A stretch of DNA of 64,000 nt from contig NZ_LNQC01000044.1 of the NCBI RefSeq assembly GCF_001651855.1, forward strand, positions 214,630 through 278,629, in the 5' to 3' direction. Each line of letters begins with the position of its first letter. Positions within the stretch are counted from its first letter, which is position 1. The notes beneath the pieces are model-generated. The model did no database searches, was not told where the DNA came from, and worked only from the letters and a program-made list of their open reading frames with translations. Source of the stretch: Sinorhizobium americanum (GTDB lineage: Bacteria > Pseudomonadota > Alphaproteobacteria > Rhizobiales > Rhizobiaceae). The position numbers and the translations under genes were made by a program. Shown one piece after another: positions 1 through 8,924 of the stretch.

Positions 1-1
1 G

Positions 2-1405
2 CCGCAAGGCGTCTCGCTCGAATATACGCAGGCACAGATGCGCCGCATCGAGGAGGGCCTGCAGCCGCTCGTCAAGTCAGGCGAGGTCACCAATGTGTTT
101 TCGATTTCCGGCCAGGGCGGTTCGGCGAATAGCGGCTTCATGGTGCTGACGCTCGCCCCCTGGGAGCAGCGTGAGCGGACCCAGCAGCAGATCGTCGCCG
201 ACATCAACAAGGTGACCGCCAAGGTTCCCTCGGTCCGCGCCTTCGCCATCCAGCCCAACAGCCTCGGCATTCGCGGCGCAGGCAGCGGCCTGCAAGTTGC
301 CTTGGTCGGCAACGACTATACGAAGCTCGGCGATGCGGCGGCAAAATTGGTGCGGGGCATGGAAGATACCGGCCGCTTCGAAAACGTGCGGCTGAACTAC
401 GAGGCAAACCAGGCGCAATTGTCGGTGACGATCGACCGCGAGCGCGCCTCCGACCTCGGCGTCGACATCAGCGCCCTTTCCTGGGCGATGCAGGCCATGC
501 TCGACGGCAGCAGCGTCGTCGACATCTTCGTCGAGGGCGAGGCCTATCCGGTCAAGCTGCTCTCCTCCACCACGCCGCTCAATGACCCGACCGACCTGCA
601 GAATATCTTCGTCAAGGCCGGCGACGGTCGGATCGTGCCGATGTCGTCGATTGCGACGATCGAGGAGAAGGCCGTGGCGCCGCAGCTGGCGCGTGAATCG
701 CAGCTCCGCGCCGTCTCGCTGTCGGCCGGCTTGAAATCCGACCTTGCCCTCGGTGAGGCGTTGACGATGGTCGAAGACATGGCCGAGCCGCTGCTGCCGC
801 CGGGGTCGCGGGTCATGCCGCTCGCGGAAGCCGCGACCCTCGACGAGAACGCCAGCGGCCTTTTCATCACCTTCGGCTTCGCGATCGTCATCATCTTCCT
901 GGTGTTGGCGGCGCAGTTCGAAAGCTTCGTCAGCGGCATCATCATCATGTCGACGGTGCCGCTCGGCCTCGCCTGCGCCGTCTTCGCGATGATCATGACC
1001 GGCAACACGCTGAACATCTACAGCCAGATCGGGCTGGTGATGCTGGTCGGCATCATGGCGAAGAACGGCATCCTGATCGTCGAGTTCGCCAACCAGTTGC
1101 GCGACCGCGGTCAGGACGTGCGCAGCGCCATCGAGAACGCCGCCAATATTCGCCTAAGGCCGGTGATGATGACGATGATCGCCACGATCGTCGGCGCCGT
1201 GCCGCTGGTGCTGGCGAGCGGGGCAGGCGCGGAAGCGCGCATCGCCCTCGGCTGGGTGCTTGTCGGCGGCCTTGGACTTGCGGTGATCGTGACCTTGTAT
1301 CTGACCCCGGTCGCCTATCTCGTCATCGCGCGCTTCACCAAGCCGCATGCCGACGAGGAGCGCAAGCTGCACGAGGAAATGGACGCGGCGGCATTAAAAG
1401 GGTGA
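2..1405 (+). CDS. RND efflux pump inner-membrane permease (AcrB/MexB type), C-terminal part only
   Basis: The reading frame is open from the window edge, so the N-terminal half lies outside. The visible 467 residues hold the second porter domain (long soluble stretch to about base 840) and then the last membrane segments, starting with a hydrophobic run followed by AQFESF (bases 868-933) and ending at the C-terminus. The GIMAKNGILIVEFAN motif at about 1050-1095 is typical of HAE1-type RND transporters. Known role of the family: proton-driven export of drugs or hydrophobic compounds with a periplasmic adaptor and an outer-membrane channel. Those partners are not in the window, so the substrate is unknown. 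Confidence 0.93.
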   Translation, partial: PQGVSLEYTQAQMRRIEEGLQPLVKSGEVTNVFSISGQGGSANSGFMVLTLAPWEQRERTQQQIVADINKVTAKVPSVRAFAIQPNSLGIRGAGSGLQVALVGNDYTKLGDAAAKLVRGMEDTGRFENVRLNYEANQAQLSVTIDRERASDLGVDISALSWAMQAMLDGSSVVDIFVEGEAYPVKLLSSTTPLNDPTDLQNIFVKAGDGRIVPMSSIATIEEKAVAPQLARESQLRAVSLSAGLKSDLALGEALTMVEDMAEPLLPPGSRVMPLAEAATLDENASGLFITFGFAIVIIFLVLAAQFESFVSGIIIMSTVPLGLACAVFAMIMTGNTLNIYSQIGLVMLVGIMAKNGILIVEFANQLRDRGQDVRSAIENAANIRLRPVMMTMIATIVGAVPLVLASGAGAEARIALGWVLVGGLGLAVIVTLYLTPVAYLVIARFTKPHADEERKLHEEMDAAALKG

Positions 1406-1424
1406 GGGGGGCGGTCTCGGAGCC

Positions 1425-2204
1425 TCAGCGGAGGATGTCGGCGAGATGTTCCGGTTTCCGGCCGGTGCGGTTGAGTTCGAGGCCGGACAGCAGATCGCGT
1501 AGATGGTCCTTCATCAGTTGCGCGGCCCTATCTGAATCACGTGCCTCGATGGCGTCGACCAGCGCATGATGTGCGTGGCTCTCGCAGGTTGTATCCCGGC
1601 GCTTCCAATAAAGCGCGATGATCAGTGAGGAGTGCGACACAAGATCGCGCACCAAGCCGGTCAGCACGGCTTGATCGGCGATCTCGGCAACGCCGACATG
1701 GAACATGGCGGACAGCATGATGGCATCGCTGTCGCGGCCGGCGTCCAGCGCCTCGTGCTCTCTTTCGAGATGGCCACGCAGCAAAGTCACGTCCTCGGCC
1801 CTTGCGACCTGTGCGGCGAGTGCGGCTACGCGGGGCTCGATCAAGGCGCGAGCCTCGAATACTTCGCGTGCTTCCTTTGGCGAAGGTTGCGCGACGAACG
1901 CACCCCTATTTGGCTCCAGCCGCACCAGCCAGTCATGGGCAAGGGCCTGAAGTGCGGCGCGGATGACGGTTCGGCTTACCGAATAGATCGAGGCGAGTTC
2001 ATCCTCCGGCAGTTTCGTGCCAGGCGTCAACCGATGGCTGACGATTGCATCCCTCAGACCATGATAGATTGGTGACCAGCGCGCCGCCGGTTTCTTGCGA
2101 TCTTTTTCGGGCCTGAGGGTCGTCAACATCTTCATCGTCTCTGGCGAGCTTGCGTCACGCGGTGCGCGCTGACCAATACGTCCGCGCTTCGACTCGAAGC
2201 TCAT
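1425..2204 (-). CDS. GntR-family transcriptional regulator, FCD subfamily
   Basis: 259 residues. An N-terminal winged helix (about residues 43-105, with the DELASIYSVSRTVIRAALQAL recognition region) is followed by an all-helical FCD ligand domain containing the usual histidines (MFHVGVAE, ESHAHHALVDAI). FCD regulators normally sense carboxylic or amino acids and repress a neighbouring catabolic or transport operon. It lies 150 bp downstream of the racemase that ends the ABC-transporter operon and on the same strand, so it is probably the operon's own regulator (inference). A perfect TTTGTATACAAA palindrome upstream of the transporter fits this. The start is uncertain: Met24 or Met26 are possible, since the first Met has a weak ribosome site. 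Confidence 0.88.
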   Translation of the reverse strand: MSFESKRGRIGQRAPRDASSPETMKMLTTLRPEKDRKKPAARWSPIYHGLRDAIVSHRLTPGTKLPEDELASIYSVSRTVIRAALQALAHDWLVRLEPNRGAFVAQPSPKEAREVFEARALIEPRVAALAAQVARAEDVTLLRGHLEREHEALDAGRDSDAIMLSAMFHVGVAEIADQAVLTGLVRDLVSHSSLIIALYWKRRDTTCESHAHHALVDAIEARDSDRAAQLMKDHLRDLLSGLELNRTGRKPEHLADILR

Positions 2205-2354
2205 GAATTCTCATAGGGCGTGCTCGTCGGTCAATGCAACCAATCGGACAGCCTCGGACGACGTCGCGCTATGGAGCGGCGGTCGAGTTCCTGCCTGCTG
2301 CGTGATTCCTCACATCATGCAGCAATTCAAACTGCTACAGCGACCTTTGCGCGT

Positions 2355-3104
2355 CTAACTAGACGCGCGGCGTTGTAGTGGCGGAGACCACGGCGCATAA
2401 TGCCCCGAAAATCGTTTCGCGCGCGGTTCGGCGTACCCGCCGATCTTCGACGTCCTGAGACCAAGCGCCGAAACAGTTTCCGCGAGCCGGACCGCGCAGG
2501 CGACGCCGTCGAGCACCGGCACACCGTGCTCGGTCGAGAGAGCGTGAGCGAGATCCGCCATCCCCGCGCAACCAAGCACGACTGCCTCGGCCTTGTCCTC
2601 GGCGACGGCACGCGCAATTTCGGCGGAAATCTTGTGGCGCGCGTCCGAGCCCGGTAGCTCGAGATCGAGCACCGCCACATCCGAGGCGCGGACCTTGGCG
2701 CAGCGAGACGAGAGACCGTATTTCAGCAGATTGTGTTCGATTGCCGGCACCGAACGGGCAAGCGTGGTGACGACGCTGAACTTGCCGGCAATGAGGGTGG
2801 CGAGGTGGAAGGCCGCTTCGCCGATGCCGATGACGGGTGCTTCGGTGGCGCAGCGTGCCGCATCGAGTCCCGTGTCGTCGAAACAGGCGATCACATAGGC
2901 ATCCATCGTACCTGCCTTTGCCATTTCCGCGATAATGCCTGGCACCGAGAAGACCTCGTCGAAATAGCCCTCGATGCTCGGCGGGCCGTCCTTGGGATTG
3001 ACAGCAACGACCTCCGTTGCCGGCGACGCCGCAGCTTGTGCCGCCTTGCCAATCTTGTCGGTCATCGACGTGGTCGTATTGGGGTTTATCACGAGTATCC
3101 GCAT
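2355..3104 (-). CDS. Asp/Glu/hydantoin racemase family protein
   Basis: 249 residues, close to the usual length of HyuE-type racemases. It begins MRILVINPNTTTSMT, the family's substrate-loop start. It carries the two conserved cysteine regions, IACFDDTGLD (about residue 90) and VLGCAGMADL (about residue 180), which supply the acid/base thiols. The family racemises 5-substituted hydantoins, allantoin or acidic amino acids. It starts 11 bp after the ATPase gene of a branched-chain-type ABC transporter, so it is likely co-transcribed and acts on the imported compound; which compound cannot be read from sequence. An 8-bp hairpin (2349-2368) overlaps the stop codon. Confidence 0.85.
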   Translation of the reverse strand: MRILVINPNTTTSMTDKIGKAAQAAASPATEVVAVNPKDGPPSIEGYFDEVFSVPGIIAEMAKAGTMDAYVIACFDDTGLDAARCATEAPVIGIGEAAFHLATLIAGKFSVVTTLARSVPAIEHNLLKYGLSSRCAKVRASDVAVLDLELPGSDARHKISAEIARAVAEDKAEAVVLGCAGMADLAHALSTEHGVPVLDGVACAVRLAETVSALGLRTSKIGGYAEPRAKRFSGHYAPWSPPLQRRASS

Positions 3105-3115
3105 GATTGAGCTGC

Positions 3116-3838
3116 CTAGAATTCACCGCCGAGATAGAGATGCTTGACCCGTTCATCGGTTAACAATTCAGGGGAATTGCCGCTGAGCGCGACCTTGCCG
3201 GTCGTCAGTGCATAGGCGCGCTGCGAGATCCTCAGCGCCATGCGCGAGTTCTGCTCGACCAGCAGCACACTGACCTTTTCGTCGCGATTGATCGCCACGA
3301 TCGAGCGGGCAATGTCCTGCACCAGCTTCGGAGCGACACCGAGCGACGGCTCGTCGAGCAGGAGGAGACGCGGCCGTGCCATTAGCGCTCGGCCGATGAC
3401 CAGCATCTGCTGCTCGCCGCCGCTCATCGTGCCGGCCTGCTGCGAATATCGCTCCTTGAGACGCGGGAAACGCGTCAGCACCATATCGATGCTCCGCTGG
3501 ATCTCGCCCTTGTCGCTGCGGGTGAAGGCGCCCATCAGCAAATTGTCGCGCACGGTCATGAAAGGAAAGACACGGCGCGCCTCGGGCACCATCGAGATGC
3601 CCATCCGGACGATCTCGTCCGGCGCGATACCGTCGATGCGCTTCCCGTTGTAGCGGACCTCGCCCTTGCGGATTTTCCGCAAGCCGGTGATGGCGCGCAG
3701 GATTGACGACTTGCCTGCGCCATTGGCTCCGATCAGCGCGACGGTCTCGCCCTCATGAATCTCAAGGGTGACGCCTTTCAACGCATAGACGTGGTCGTAG
3801 TAGAGTTCGACGTCATCGAATTTGAGCAGCGGCTCCAT
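3116..3838 (-). CDS. ABC transporter ATP-binding protein, LivF type
   Basis: 240 residues, the normal LivF length. Walker A GANGAGKSS (about 37-45), signature MSGGEQQ, Walker B LLLLDEPSLG and the switch histidine region LLVEQN (Q/N variant) are all present. It pairs with the LivG-type ATPase that ends 3 bp upstream to power a branched-chain-amino-acid-family (HAAT) importer in the inner membrane. The operon order substrate-binding protein, LivH, LivM, LivG, LivF, racemase is complete and nearly gapless, which implies one transcript. The actual substrate may be an amide, urea-like or hydantoin compound instead of leucine, given the terminal racemase (inference). Confidence 0.93.
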   Translation of the reverse strand: MEPLLKFDDVELYYDHVYALKGVTLEIHEGETVALIGANGAGKSSILRAITGLRKIRKGEVRYNGKRIDGIAPDEIVRMGISMVPEARRVFPFMTVRDNLLMGAFTRSDKGEIQRSIDMVLTRFPRLKERYSQQAGTMSGGEQQMLVIGRALMARPRLLLLDEPSLGVAPKLVQDIARSIVAINRDEKVSVLLVEQNSRMALRISQRAYALTTGKVALSGNSPELLTDERVKHLYLGGEF

Positions 3839-3841
3839 GGG

Positions 3842-4621
3842 CTACATTCCGATCGATTCGTCTTCGGCACCGAGATAAGCCTCGATGACCTTGGGGTTCT
3901 GCTGGATTTCCGCCGGCGTGCCCTCGGCGATCTTCTGGCCGAAGTTGAGCACGACGATACGGTCGGAGATGTTCATGACCGCCGGCATGTCGTGCTCGAC
4001 GAGGAGCACAGTGACGCCGCGTTCGCGCAGCTTGCGAACGATTTCGACAGCGCGGCGGGTCTCGTCGTGGTTCATGCCGGCGAAGGGTTCGTCGAGCAGG
4101 ATGATGGCGGGGTCGGTGGCAAGCGCGATCGCAATGCCGAGTGCACGTAGATGACCGTGCGGCAGGGTGCTGGCAATCTCGCTGCGCATCGCGTTCAGTC
4201 CGAGAAACCCTAGAATTTCATCCGCCGAGGTGCCGAAGGCCTCGAGATCACGCCGCGCCGCAGCACTCCCGAAGTAGAAACCGGCAAGGCTGGCGCGCGA
4301 ACGCAGATGATGGGCGGTCACGACATTGTCGCGCACTGTCATGTCCTTGAAGATCGTCGTTTCCTGGAATGTCCGCACGACGCCCTTCCGGGCCGTGATG
4401 TGCGGCGCGAGACCGGAGATGCGCTCGCGATTGAAGCGAACTTCGCCGTGCGTCGGCCGGAGGAAGGACGAGATCAGCTTGAACAGTGTCGACTTGCCGG
4501 CGCCGTTCGGTCCGATCACCGAGAGAATCTCGCGCTCACGGACGGTGAAGGATACGTCGTTAACCGCGACGAGGCCGCCGAAACGTTTGGTAAGCCCGAT
4601 AACTTCCAGGACGTCCGACAT
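3842..4621 (-). CDS. ABC transporter ATP-binding protein, LivG type
   Basis: 259 residues. Walker A GPNGAGKST (about 37-45), Walker B IILLDEPFAGMNHDET and the H-loop LLVEHDM are clear. The signature loop reads LPHGHLRALGIAIAL, a variant of the LPYGQQRRLEIARAL seen in LivG proteins; its second half deviates most. The gene starts 2 bp after the LivM-type permease gene ends, so it is very likely translationally coupled. It energises the importer together with the LivF-type protein. Confidence 0.93.
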   Translation of the reverse strand: MSDVLEVIGLTKRFGGLVAVNDVSFTVREREILSVIGPNGAGKSTLFKLISSFLRPTHGEVRFNRERISGLAPHITARKGVVRTFQETTIFKDMTVRDNVVTAHHLRSRASLAGFYFGSAAARRDLEAFGTSADEILGFLGLNAMRSEIASTLPHGHLRALGIAIALATDPAIILLDEPFAGMNHDETRRAVEIVRKLRERGVTVLLVEHDMPAVMNISDRIVVLNFGQKIAEGTPAEIQQNPKVIEAYLGAEDESIGM

Positions 4622-4623
4622 CG

Positions 4624-5610
4624 CTAAAGGCTCCTCTTGCGCGGGACTGCCAGGCTGAGAAGGCCATTGGGGAGCACCAGCATTAGGACGATCAGCACTG
4701 TGGAGAAGATCAGGAGCTGGAACTCGCCGGTCTGGAACAGCAGATCCCAGCCGAAATAGAGCACGAACGTACCGAGCATCGGCCCGAGCACGTAGCCGAG
4801 CCCGCCGAGGAAGCAGTTCAGCATGAAATTGACCGAATCGGCGACGGTGAAGCTCGACGGATAGATCGACTGGGAGATCGAGGCGAACATCGCTCCGCCG
4901 ACGCCGCCGAGGAAGGAGGAAAGCGCATAGGCGATGACGCGGAGATAGGCGATGTTGACGCCGATCGACGAAGCGAGTTCCTCGTTCTGCTGCAGTGACT
5001 GGCAGAGCTGTCCGATACGCGAATGAGCGAGCCGGTAGAGGCCGAGGAAGCAGAGCGCCATCAAAAGCACCGCAACGATATAGAAAGCCAGTCGGGGATT
5101 GGCCAGTGTGGCAAAATCCGGAACGAGTGTTAGGCCGAAAAGACTAATGCCGGTCGGCAGCGGGATGCTGACGATGCCACTGGCGCCATTGGTAATCGGC
5201 AAAGCAAGCGCGAGAAGGCGGGCTACCTCGGTCAATACCAGCGACACCATGGCGAAATAGACGCCGCGCAGCCGCAGGATGGGGAGGCCGATCAGCACGC
5301 TGGCGACGGCGCAGAAGAGACCGGCCAATGGCAGCGTCAGCCAGAAGGACATGCCGTAATTCATCACCAGGATGGCGGAGACATAGCCGCCCATCAGCGC
5401 ATAGGCGCCCTGGCCGATGTTGATGCGGCCGATAAAGAAGGTGATCCACACGCCCGCGCTGATGATGCTGAGCAGCGCCACTGATGTCAGCGTGTAATAG
5501 AGGTCGCTTCGTCCGGTGGCGTTGATCAGTAGCGGCACTGCGACAAGCAGGACGAGCAGGAAAAGGACTGCTGAGGCGATCTTGAGGGTGGGAGCTGAAG
5601 TCTTGCGCAT
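4624..5610 (-). CDS. Branched-chain-type ABC permease, LivM type
   Basis: 328 residues, hydrophobic throughout, with about eight to ten predicted membrane segments and the family loop ARLLALALPITNGASGI near residue 130. The cytoplasmic coupling region RLAHSRIGQLCQSLQQNEELASSIGVN contacts the ATPases and matches LivM. It is the second permease of the operon, 4 bp after the LivH-type gene. LivM and LivH form the inner-membrane channel. No sign of damage. Confidence 0.93.
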   Translation of the reverse strand: MRKTSAPTLKIASAVLFLLVLLVAVPLLINATGRSDLYYTLTSVALLSIISAGVWITFFIGRINIGQGAYALMGGYVSAILVMNYGMSFWLTLPLAGLFCAVASVLIGLPILRLRGVYFAMVSLVLTEVARLLALALPITNGASGIVSIPLPTGISLFGLTLVPDFATLANPRLAFYIVAVLLMALCFLGLYRLAHSRIGQLCQSLQQNEELASSIGVNIAYLRVIAYALSSFLGGVGGAMFASISQSIYPSSFTVADSVNFMLNCFLGGLGYVLGPMLGTFVLYFGWDLLFQTGEFQLLIFSTVLIVLMLVLPNGLLSLAVPRKRSL

Positions 5611-5614
5611 GAGA

Positions 5615-6481
5615 TCAACCCCACGGTTTTCCCATCAGCCCGTGCGGGCGGATGCTTAGGAAGATCATCAGCAGGGCAAAGATGACGAGGTAGGTGATGT
5701 CGCCATATTCGCGCAGCACGGTCAGGCCTACCGATTCCATCATGCCAAGGATGAAGCCGCCCGCAATCGCGCCGCCGACCACTCCGGCGCCGCCGATCAT
5801 CACCATAAGGAAGGCTTTGATAGAGATCGGCCCGCCTATACCTGAATTCACTCCGGTGATGCTGACCAGCAATCCGCCGACGACACCGGCAAGCATCGCG
5901 CCCATTGCGAAGCCGATCATCGAATAGCGCTCGACCTTGACGCCCATCAGCTGGGCGGCGACGCGGTCCTGCGCCAGCGCCCGCATGGCGCGGCCGGGCT
6001 TGCTGTACTGCATGAAGAGCATGAAGGCGGCGATCATCAGGATGGCGATCACGCCGACGACAATGCGGTCGTAGGGCAGGATTACCCTGTCGGAGACGAA
6101 GACGCCGCTGATGATCTTCGGCACGCCTCGCTGCTTCTCGCCGAACAGGAGCAGCATGACGGCATCAAGAAAGAATGCCGTCGCCGCGGCCAGCAGCATC
6201 GTGCTCTCCTCGCGCTTGCTGCGGCGGACCACCGGTCGGAAGAGGAACTTTTCCATGAGTGCGCCGATGATCGCCAGCGTCACGCCCGAGCAGATCAGCG
6301 CCACAACGAATGGCAGCTTGAGCTGGCCATAGATCGTGTAGGTCACGAAGCCGCCCAGCACATACATCTGCCCGTGCGCGAAATTGAGCACGTTCATCAG
6401 GGCGAAGATCAGCGTCAGCCCCAACGCGATCAGCGCATACTGGGCGCCGAGATAGAGTCCGTTGGCAATTACCTGTTCCAT
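5615..6481 (-). CDS. Branched-chain-type ABC permease, LivH type
   Basis: 288 residues, the normal LivH length. It begins MEQVIANGLYLGAQYALIALGLTLIF, the characteristic first membrane segment, and continues with NFAHGQMYVLGGF, the family hallmark. The coupling helix GRAMRALAQDRVAAQLMGV lies at about 160-180. It follows the substrate-binding protein gene by 99 bp, the only sizeable gap in the operon, as is usual for a highly expressed binding protein. Located in the inner membrane. Confidence 0.93.
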   Translation of the reverse strand: MEQVIANGLYLGAQYALIALGLTLIFALMNVLNFAHGQMYVLGGFVTYTIYGQLKLPFVVALICSGVTLAIIGALMEKFLFRPVVRRSKREESTMLLAAATAFFLDAVMLLLFGEKQRGVPKIISGVFVSDRVILPYDRIVVGVIAILMIAAFMLFMQYSKPGRAMRALAQDRVAAQLMGVKVERYSMIGFAMGAMLAGVVGGLLVSITGVNSGIGGPISIKAFLMVMIGGAGVVGGAIAGGFILGMMESVGLTVLREYGDITYLVIFALLMIFLSIRPHGLMGKPWG

Positions 6482-6580
6482 GGCGGCGAATTCGGCCCCC
6501 TGTCGAGCTTGGCGGTGCGAAGCGCTTGTGAGTTTGCCAGGGCGCGCGAAACGCGCCCTCGGCCTCTCGGTTTGCGAGCG

Positions 6581-7780
6581 TCAGTCCACTTCGCCGACGA
6601 ACAGGGTCTGGAATTCGCCGTCCTTGAACTCGGTCACGACCATCGGAACCGAGAGTTGGCGTTTCTGGCCGAAGGACGTCGCACCGACATATTTCAGCGT
6701 GCTGTCCTTGGCGTAGGGATTGGGCGCCGAGAAGGTGTCCATGGTCTTCTTGAACTCTTCGACGTCGTCGATCGCCTTGGGGTTCGCCTTCAGCGTCTCG
6801 ATAATGTACTCGAGCGCGTAGACCTTGGTGTTCGACTCGTCATTGTACTCGCCGAACTTCTTGGTGTAGCGTTCGATGAACTCCTCCATCACCGGCGTGC
6901 GGATTTCCGGCGTCGAGGCGCCGCCGACGGAAATGAAGCCATTGGCAAGTTCACCGGCGCCCTCTTGCAGGACGGTGGCGTCCTGCGCAGTTTCCGCCGA
7001 GATCAGGCCCTCGTAACCGAGTTCGCGGGCCGCGCGGATCAGGAGCGGCGCATTTGCCGGCGCGACACCCGAGAGCACGAGGAGGTCCGGCTTCAGTTGC
7101 ACGATCGGTGTCAGCACGGGCGTGAAGTCGCGGGTGTCGTTCTGGTAGGTGTCTTTCTCCGCGACCACCTCAAGCCCGAGTTCCTTGGCCGCGGCAACGC
7201 CGCTGTCGCGCTGGCTGAGCGGATCGGATTCGTTGGCCGCGATAAAGGCAACCTTCTTCACGTCCTTGTTTTCCTTGAGATATTTGTAGATGGCCGGTCC
7301 CGACTGATAGTTGGCGACCATTCCGAGCACGGCATTCGAAGCTGGAGGCGTATAGAGGGCTTTCGGGAAGGCATAGGGGAAATAGATGATCCCCTTGGAT
7401 TCCGCCACAGGGCGGACGGCGGCAGCGCCGTCATCTACATTCGGTCCGACCACGTAGTGGATACCTTCCTGGGCCATTTTTTCCATGCCGGCTATGGCCC
7501 GCTTCGGGTCCTTCTGGTCATCGAAGGTGACGATGTTGATGTTGTAGGTATCCTCGCCGATCTTCACGCCACCCGTTTCGTTGAGCCAGTCGGCCCGGGT
7601 CTGCATCGAGCGGACGTTCGATGTGCCCCAAGCTGCGGCGGGACCGCTCGTCACACCGACGAAACCGATCTTGAGCTCCTTGTTCTCGGCCTGCGCGGAA
7701 ACGGTTCCTCCCGCTGCGATGGCCAGCAACGAAACGGCGCCGAGCGCCAGCGATTTCAATGTCGAGCGTCTGTTGATCAT
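6581..7780 (-). CDS. ABC transporter periplasmic substrate-binding protein (Leu/Ile/Val- or amide-binding family)
   Basis: About 399 residues if the start is the ATG giving MINRRSTLKSLALGAVSL; a Met seven codons upstream (base 7801) is also open, but GGGGAG just before 7780 supports the shorter form. A signal peptide with a twin-Arg-like RRS and Ala-rich core ends near SAQAENK. The mature part is a type I periplasmic-binding fold (LKIGFVGVTSGPAAAWG; later VVGPNVDDGAAAVRPVAE). It captures the substrate for the LivHMGF-type importer. Length and motifs resemble the amide/urea-binding subgroup as much as LivK, so the ligand is open. Expression probably starts near the 7872-7883 palindrome. Confidence 0.9.
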   Translation of the reverse strand: MINRRSTLKSLALGAVSLLAIAAGGTVSAQAENKELKIGFVGVTSGPAAAWGTSNVRSMQTRADWLNETGGVKIGEDTYNINIVTFDDQKDPKRAIAGMEKMAQEGIHYVVGPNVDDGAAAVRPVAESKGIIYFPYAFPKALYTPPASNAVLGMVANYQSGPAIYKYLKENKDVKKVAFIAANESDPLSQRDSGVAAAKELGLEVVAEKDTYQNDTRDFTPVLTPIVQLKPDLLVLSGVAPANAPLLIRAARELGYEGLISAETAQDATVLQEGAGELANGFISVGGASTPEIRTPVMEEFIERYTKKFGEYNDESNTKVYALEYIIETLKANPKAIDDVEEFKKTMDTFSAPNPYAKDSTLKYVGATSFGQKRQLSVPMVVTEFKDGEFQTLFVGEVD

Positions 7781-7871
7781 CTCACTCCCCATCTTTTGCA
7801 TCCGGCGCGATGTGGCTGCGGATGTGCTAGGGAAAGCCTAAAGTACATTATTGTCAACATTGCTATGCTAT

Positions 7872-7883
7872 TTTGTATACAAA
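7872..7883. promoter_or_regulatory. Perfect palindrome TTTGTATACAAA, candidate FCD-GntR operator
   Basis: A 12-bp perfect palindrome sits about 90 bp upstream of the substrate-binding protein start. TTGTATACAA-type sites are typical of FCD-subfamily GntR regulators, and such a regulator lies at the far end of the same gene block. On the minus strand TTGACA follows 14 nt later (7857-7852) and could be a -35 element. Promoter assignment is tentative. Confidence 0.5.
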
Positions 7884-8018
7884 CCCGAGATGTCACAGGC
7901 ATGCAGAACCGGGCAACGGTTTGCGCTATTGTGCGAAATGAGGAAGGTGTCTCGGCCGGGTTGCAGCCGTAATCGTCAGTCCCGATGGGCGTTCGTTCGG
8001 AAGCGGAAGTCGTCTAGG

Positions 8019-8453
8019 TCAGATGCGGTCGGCGGCCGCAGCAAGATAGATCGCTGCCGCAACGGCGCCAAGCGCGCTGCGCCCGGCATGGAGCTTGCCC
8101 CAGCGCATGATGAGCTCGCGAGTCTCCTCGCTTGCCTGATCCGGCGGCGTCGTCTCGAGGCGATTGTTGATCGGCATGATCAGCATCAGCGTATAGGGCC
8201 AGTTCAGGATGATGACGGCGGCGCCGAGGCCCCAGAGGGGGTTGCCGCTCTGCCACCAGGCGGCGGCGCCGAGAAGGCTGGATACGATCGCCAGTGAGGC
8301 CTGCATCTCGAAGCCGCGGCGATAGGCCGGGCCCCACTCTGCCAGTGCGGCGCGGTGGTCGAGGCGAAGTCGGGCCGGCTGTTCCGCAATGTTGATGTAA
8401 ATGGCGGCGCCGAAGAAGACGGATGCCGTAATCAAAGCGAGCAGGCCGAACAT
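8019..8453 (-). CDS. DUF1772 family membrane protein
   Basis: 144 residues from the ATG preceded by GGGAGAG at good spacing; a longer open frame upstream lacks a ribosome site. Four hydrophobic segments are visible (MFGLLALITASVFFGAAIYI; ASLAIVSSLLGAAAWW; LWGLGAAVIILNWPYTLMLI; a C-terminal Ala-rich one). The conserved motif MPINNRL near residue 92 and the downstream W-G-K-LH region match DUF1772, a family including anthrone-oxygenase-like proteins. No reaction is assigned for bacterial members. It stands alone between the ABC operon promoter and a divergent flavoprotein gene. Confidence 0.75.
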   Translation of the reverse strand: MFGLLALITASVFFGAAIYINIAEQPARLRLDHRAALAEWGPAYRRGFEMQASLAIVSSLLGAAAWWQSGNPLWGLGAAVIILNWPYTLMLIMPINNRLETTPPDQASEETRELIMRWGKLHAGRSALGAVAAAIYLAAAADRI

Positions 8454-8924
8454 CAGACGCTCTCCCGTTTTTAGACATGATACCCGAAGGGCTCGCAAAC
8501 AAAAGCTGCATTATAGGCGGATGGCCGTCCTCCTTGCCCGCCTTGCGACAGGGAGGCGGAGGTTTGTGACAAGCCGGTATCAGCGGCGGTGATTTGACGT
8601 GCGTGCGCCGCAAGGGATCGCGTAACTTCTGGACAAACCGATTCCGATTTGCACAGTAGCGCCTTGAAATGAAAGCGCTTCGCCATCGACGCGTCGGCAC
8701 TTGCCTCCGGGAGGTCGATCGAGCGAGCTTGGCGGGCAAAACGGTCGCCAAAGGCTTGGCCGTCGCGATCTATCCCTCTATGCAAGGGACTGGCCGCGGC
8801 TTCAGCAGTTGGTGACCATATAATTCCTTAATTCGGCATCGAATTGAGGATAGATTTGTGCGGGCGTTTAAAAACGTTGCGGCGGCTGCCCTTTCGGCAT
8901 GTACGTCGCAGGAAGGAAGATGTC
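8454..8924. other. Intergenic region with one imperfect inverted repeat
   Basis: No convincing gene was found in these 471 bp. The only structure noted is CCTTAATTCG (8826-8835), loop GCAT, CGAATTGAGG (8840-8849), a 10-bp stem with one G-T pair. It lies about 75 bp before the flavoprotein start and could be an operator or a 5-prime leader hairpin of that gene. Confidence 0.4.

Noticed and set aside
2349..2368. Perfect hairpin GCGCGTCT/AGACGCGC at the racemase stop codon as terminator
   Set aside because: No T run follows on either strand; could be chance or an mRNA-stability stem, so not listed as a terminator.
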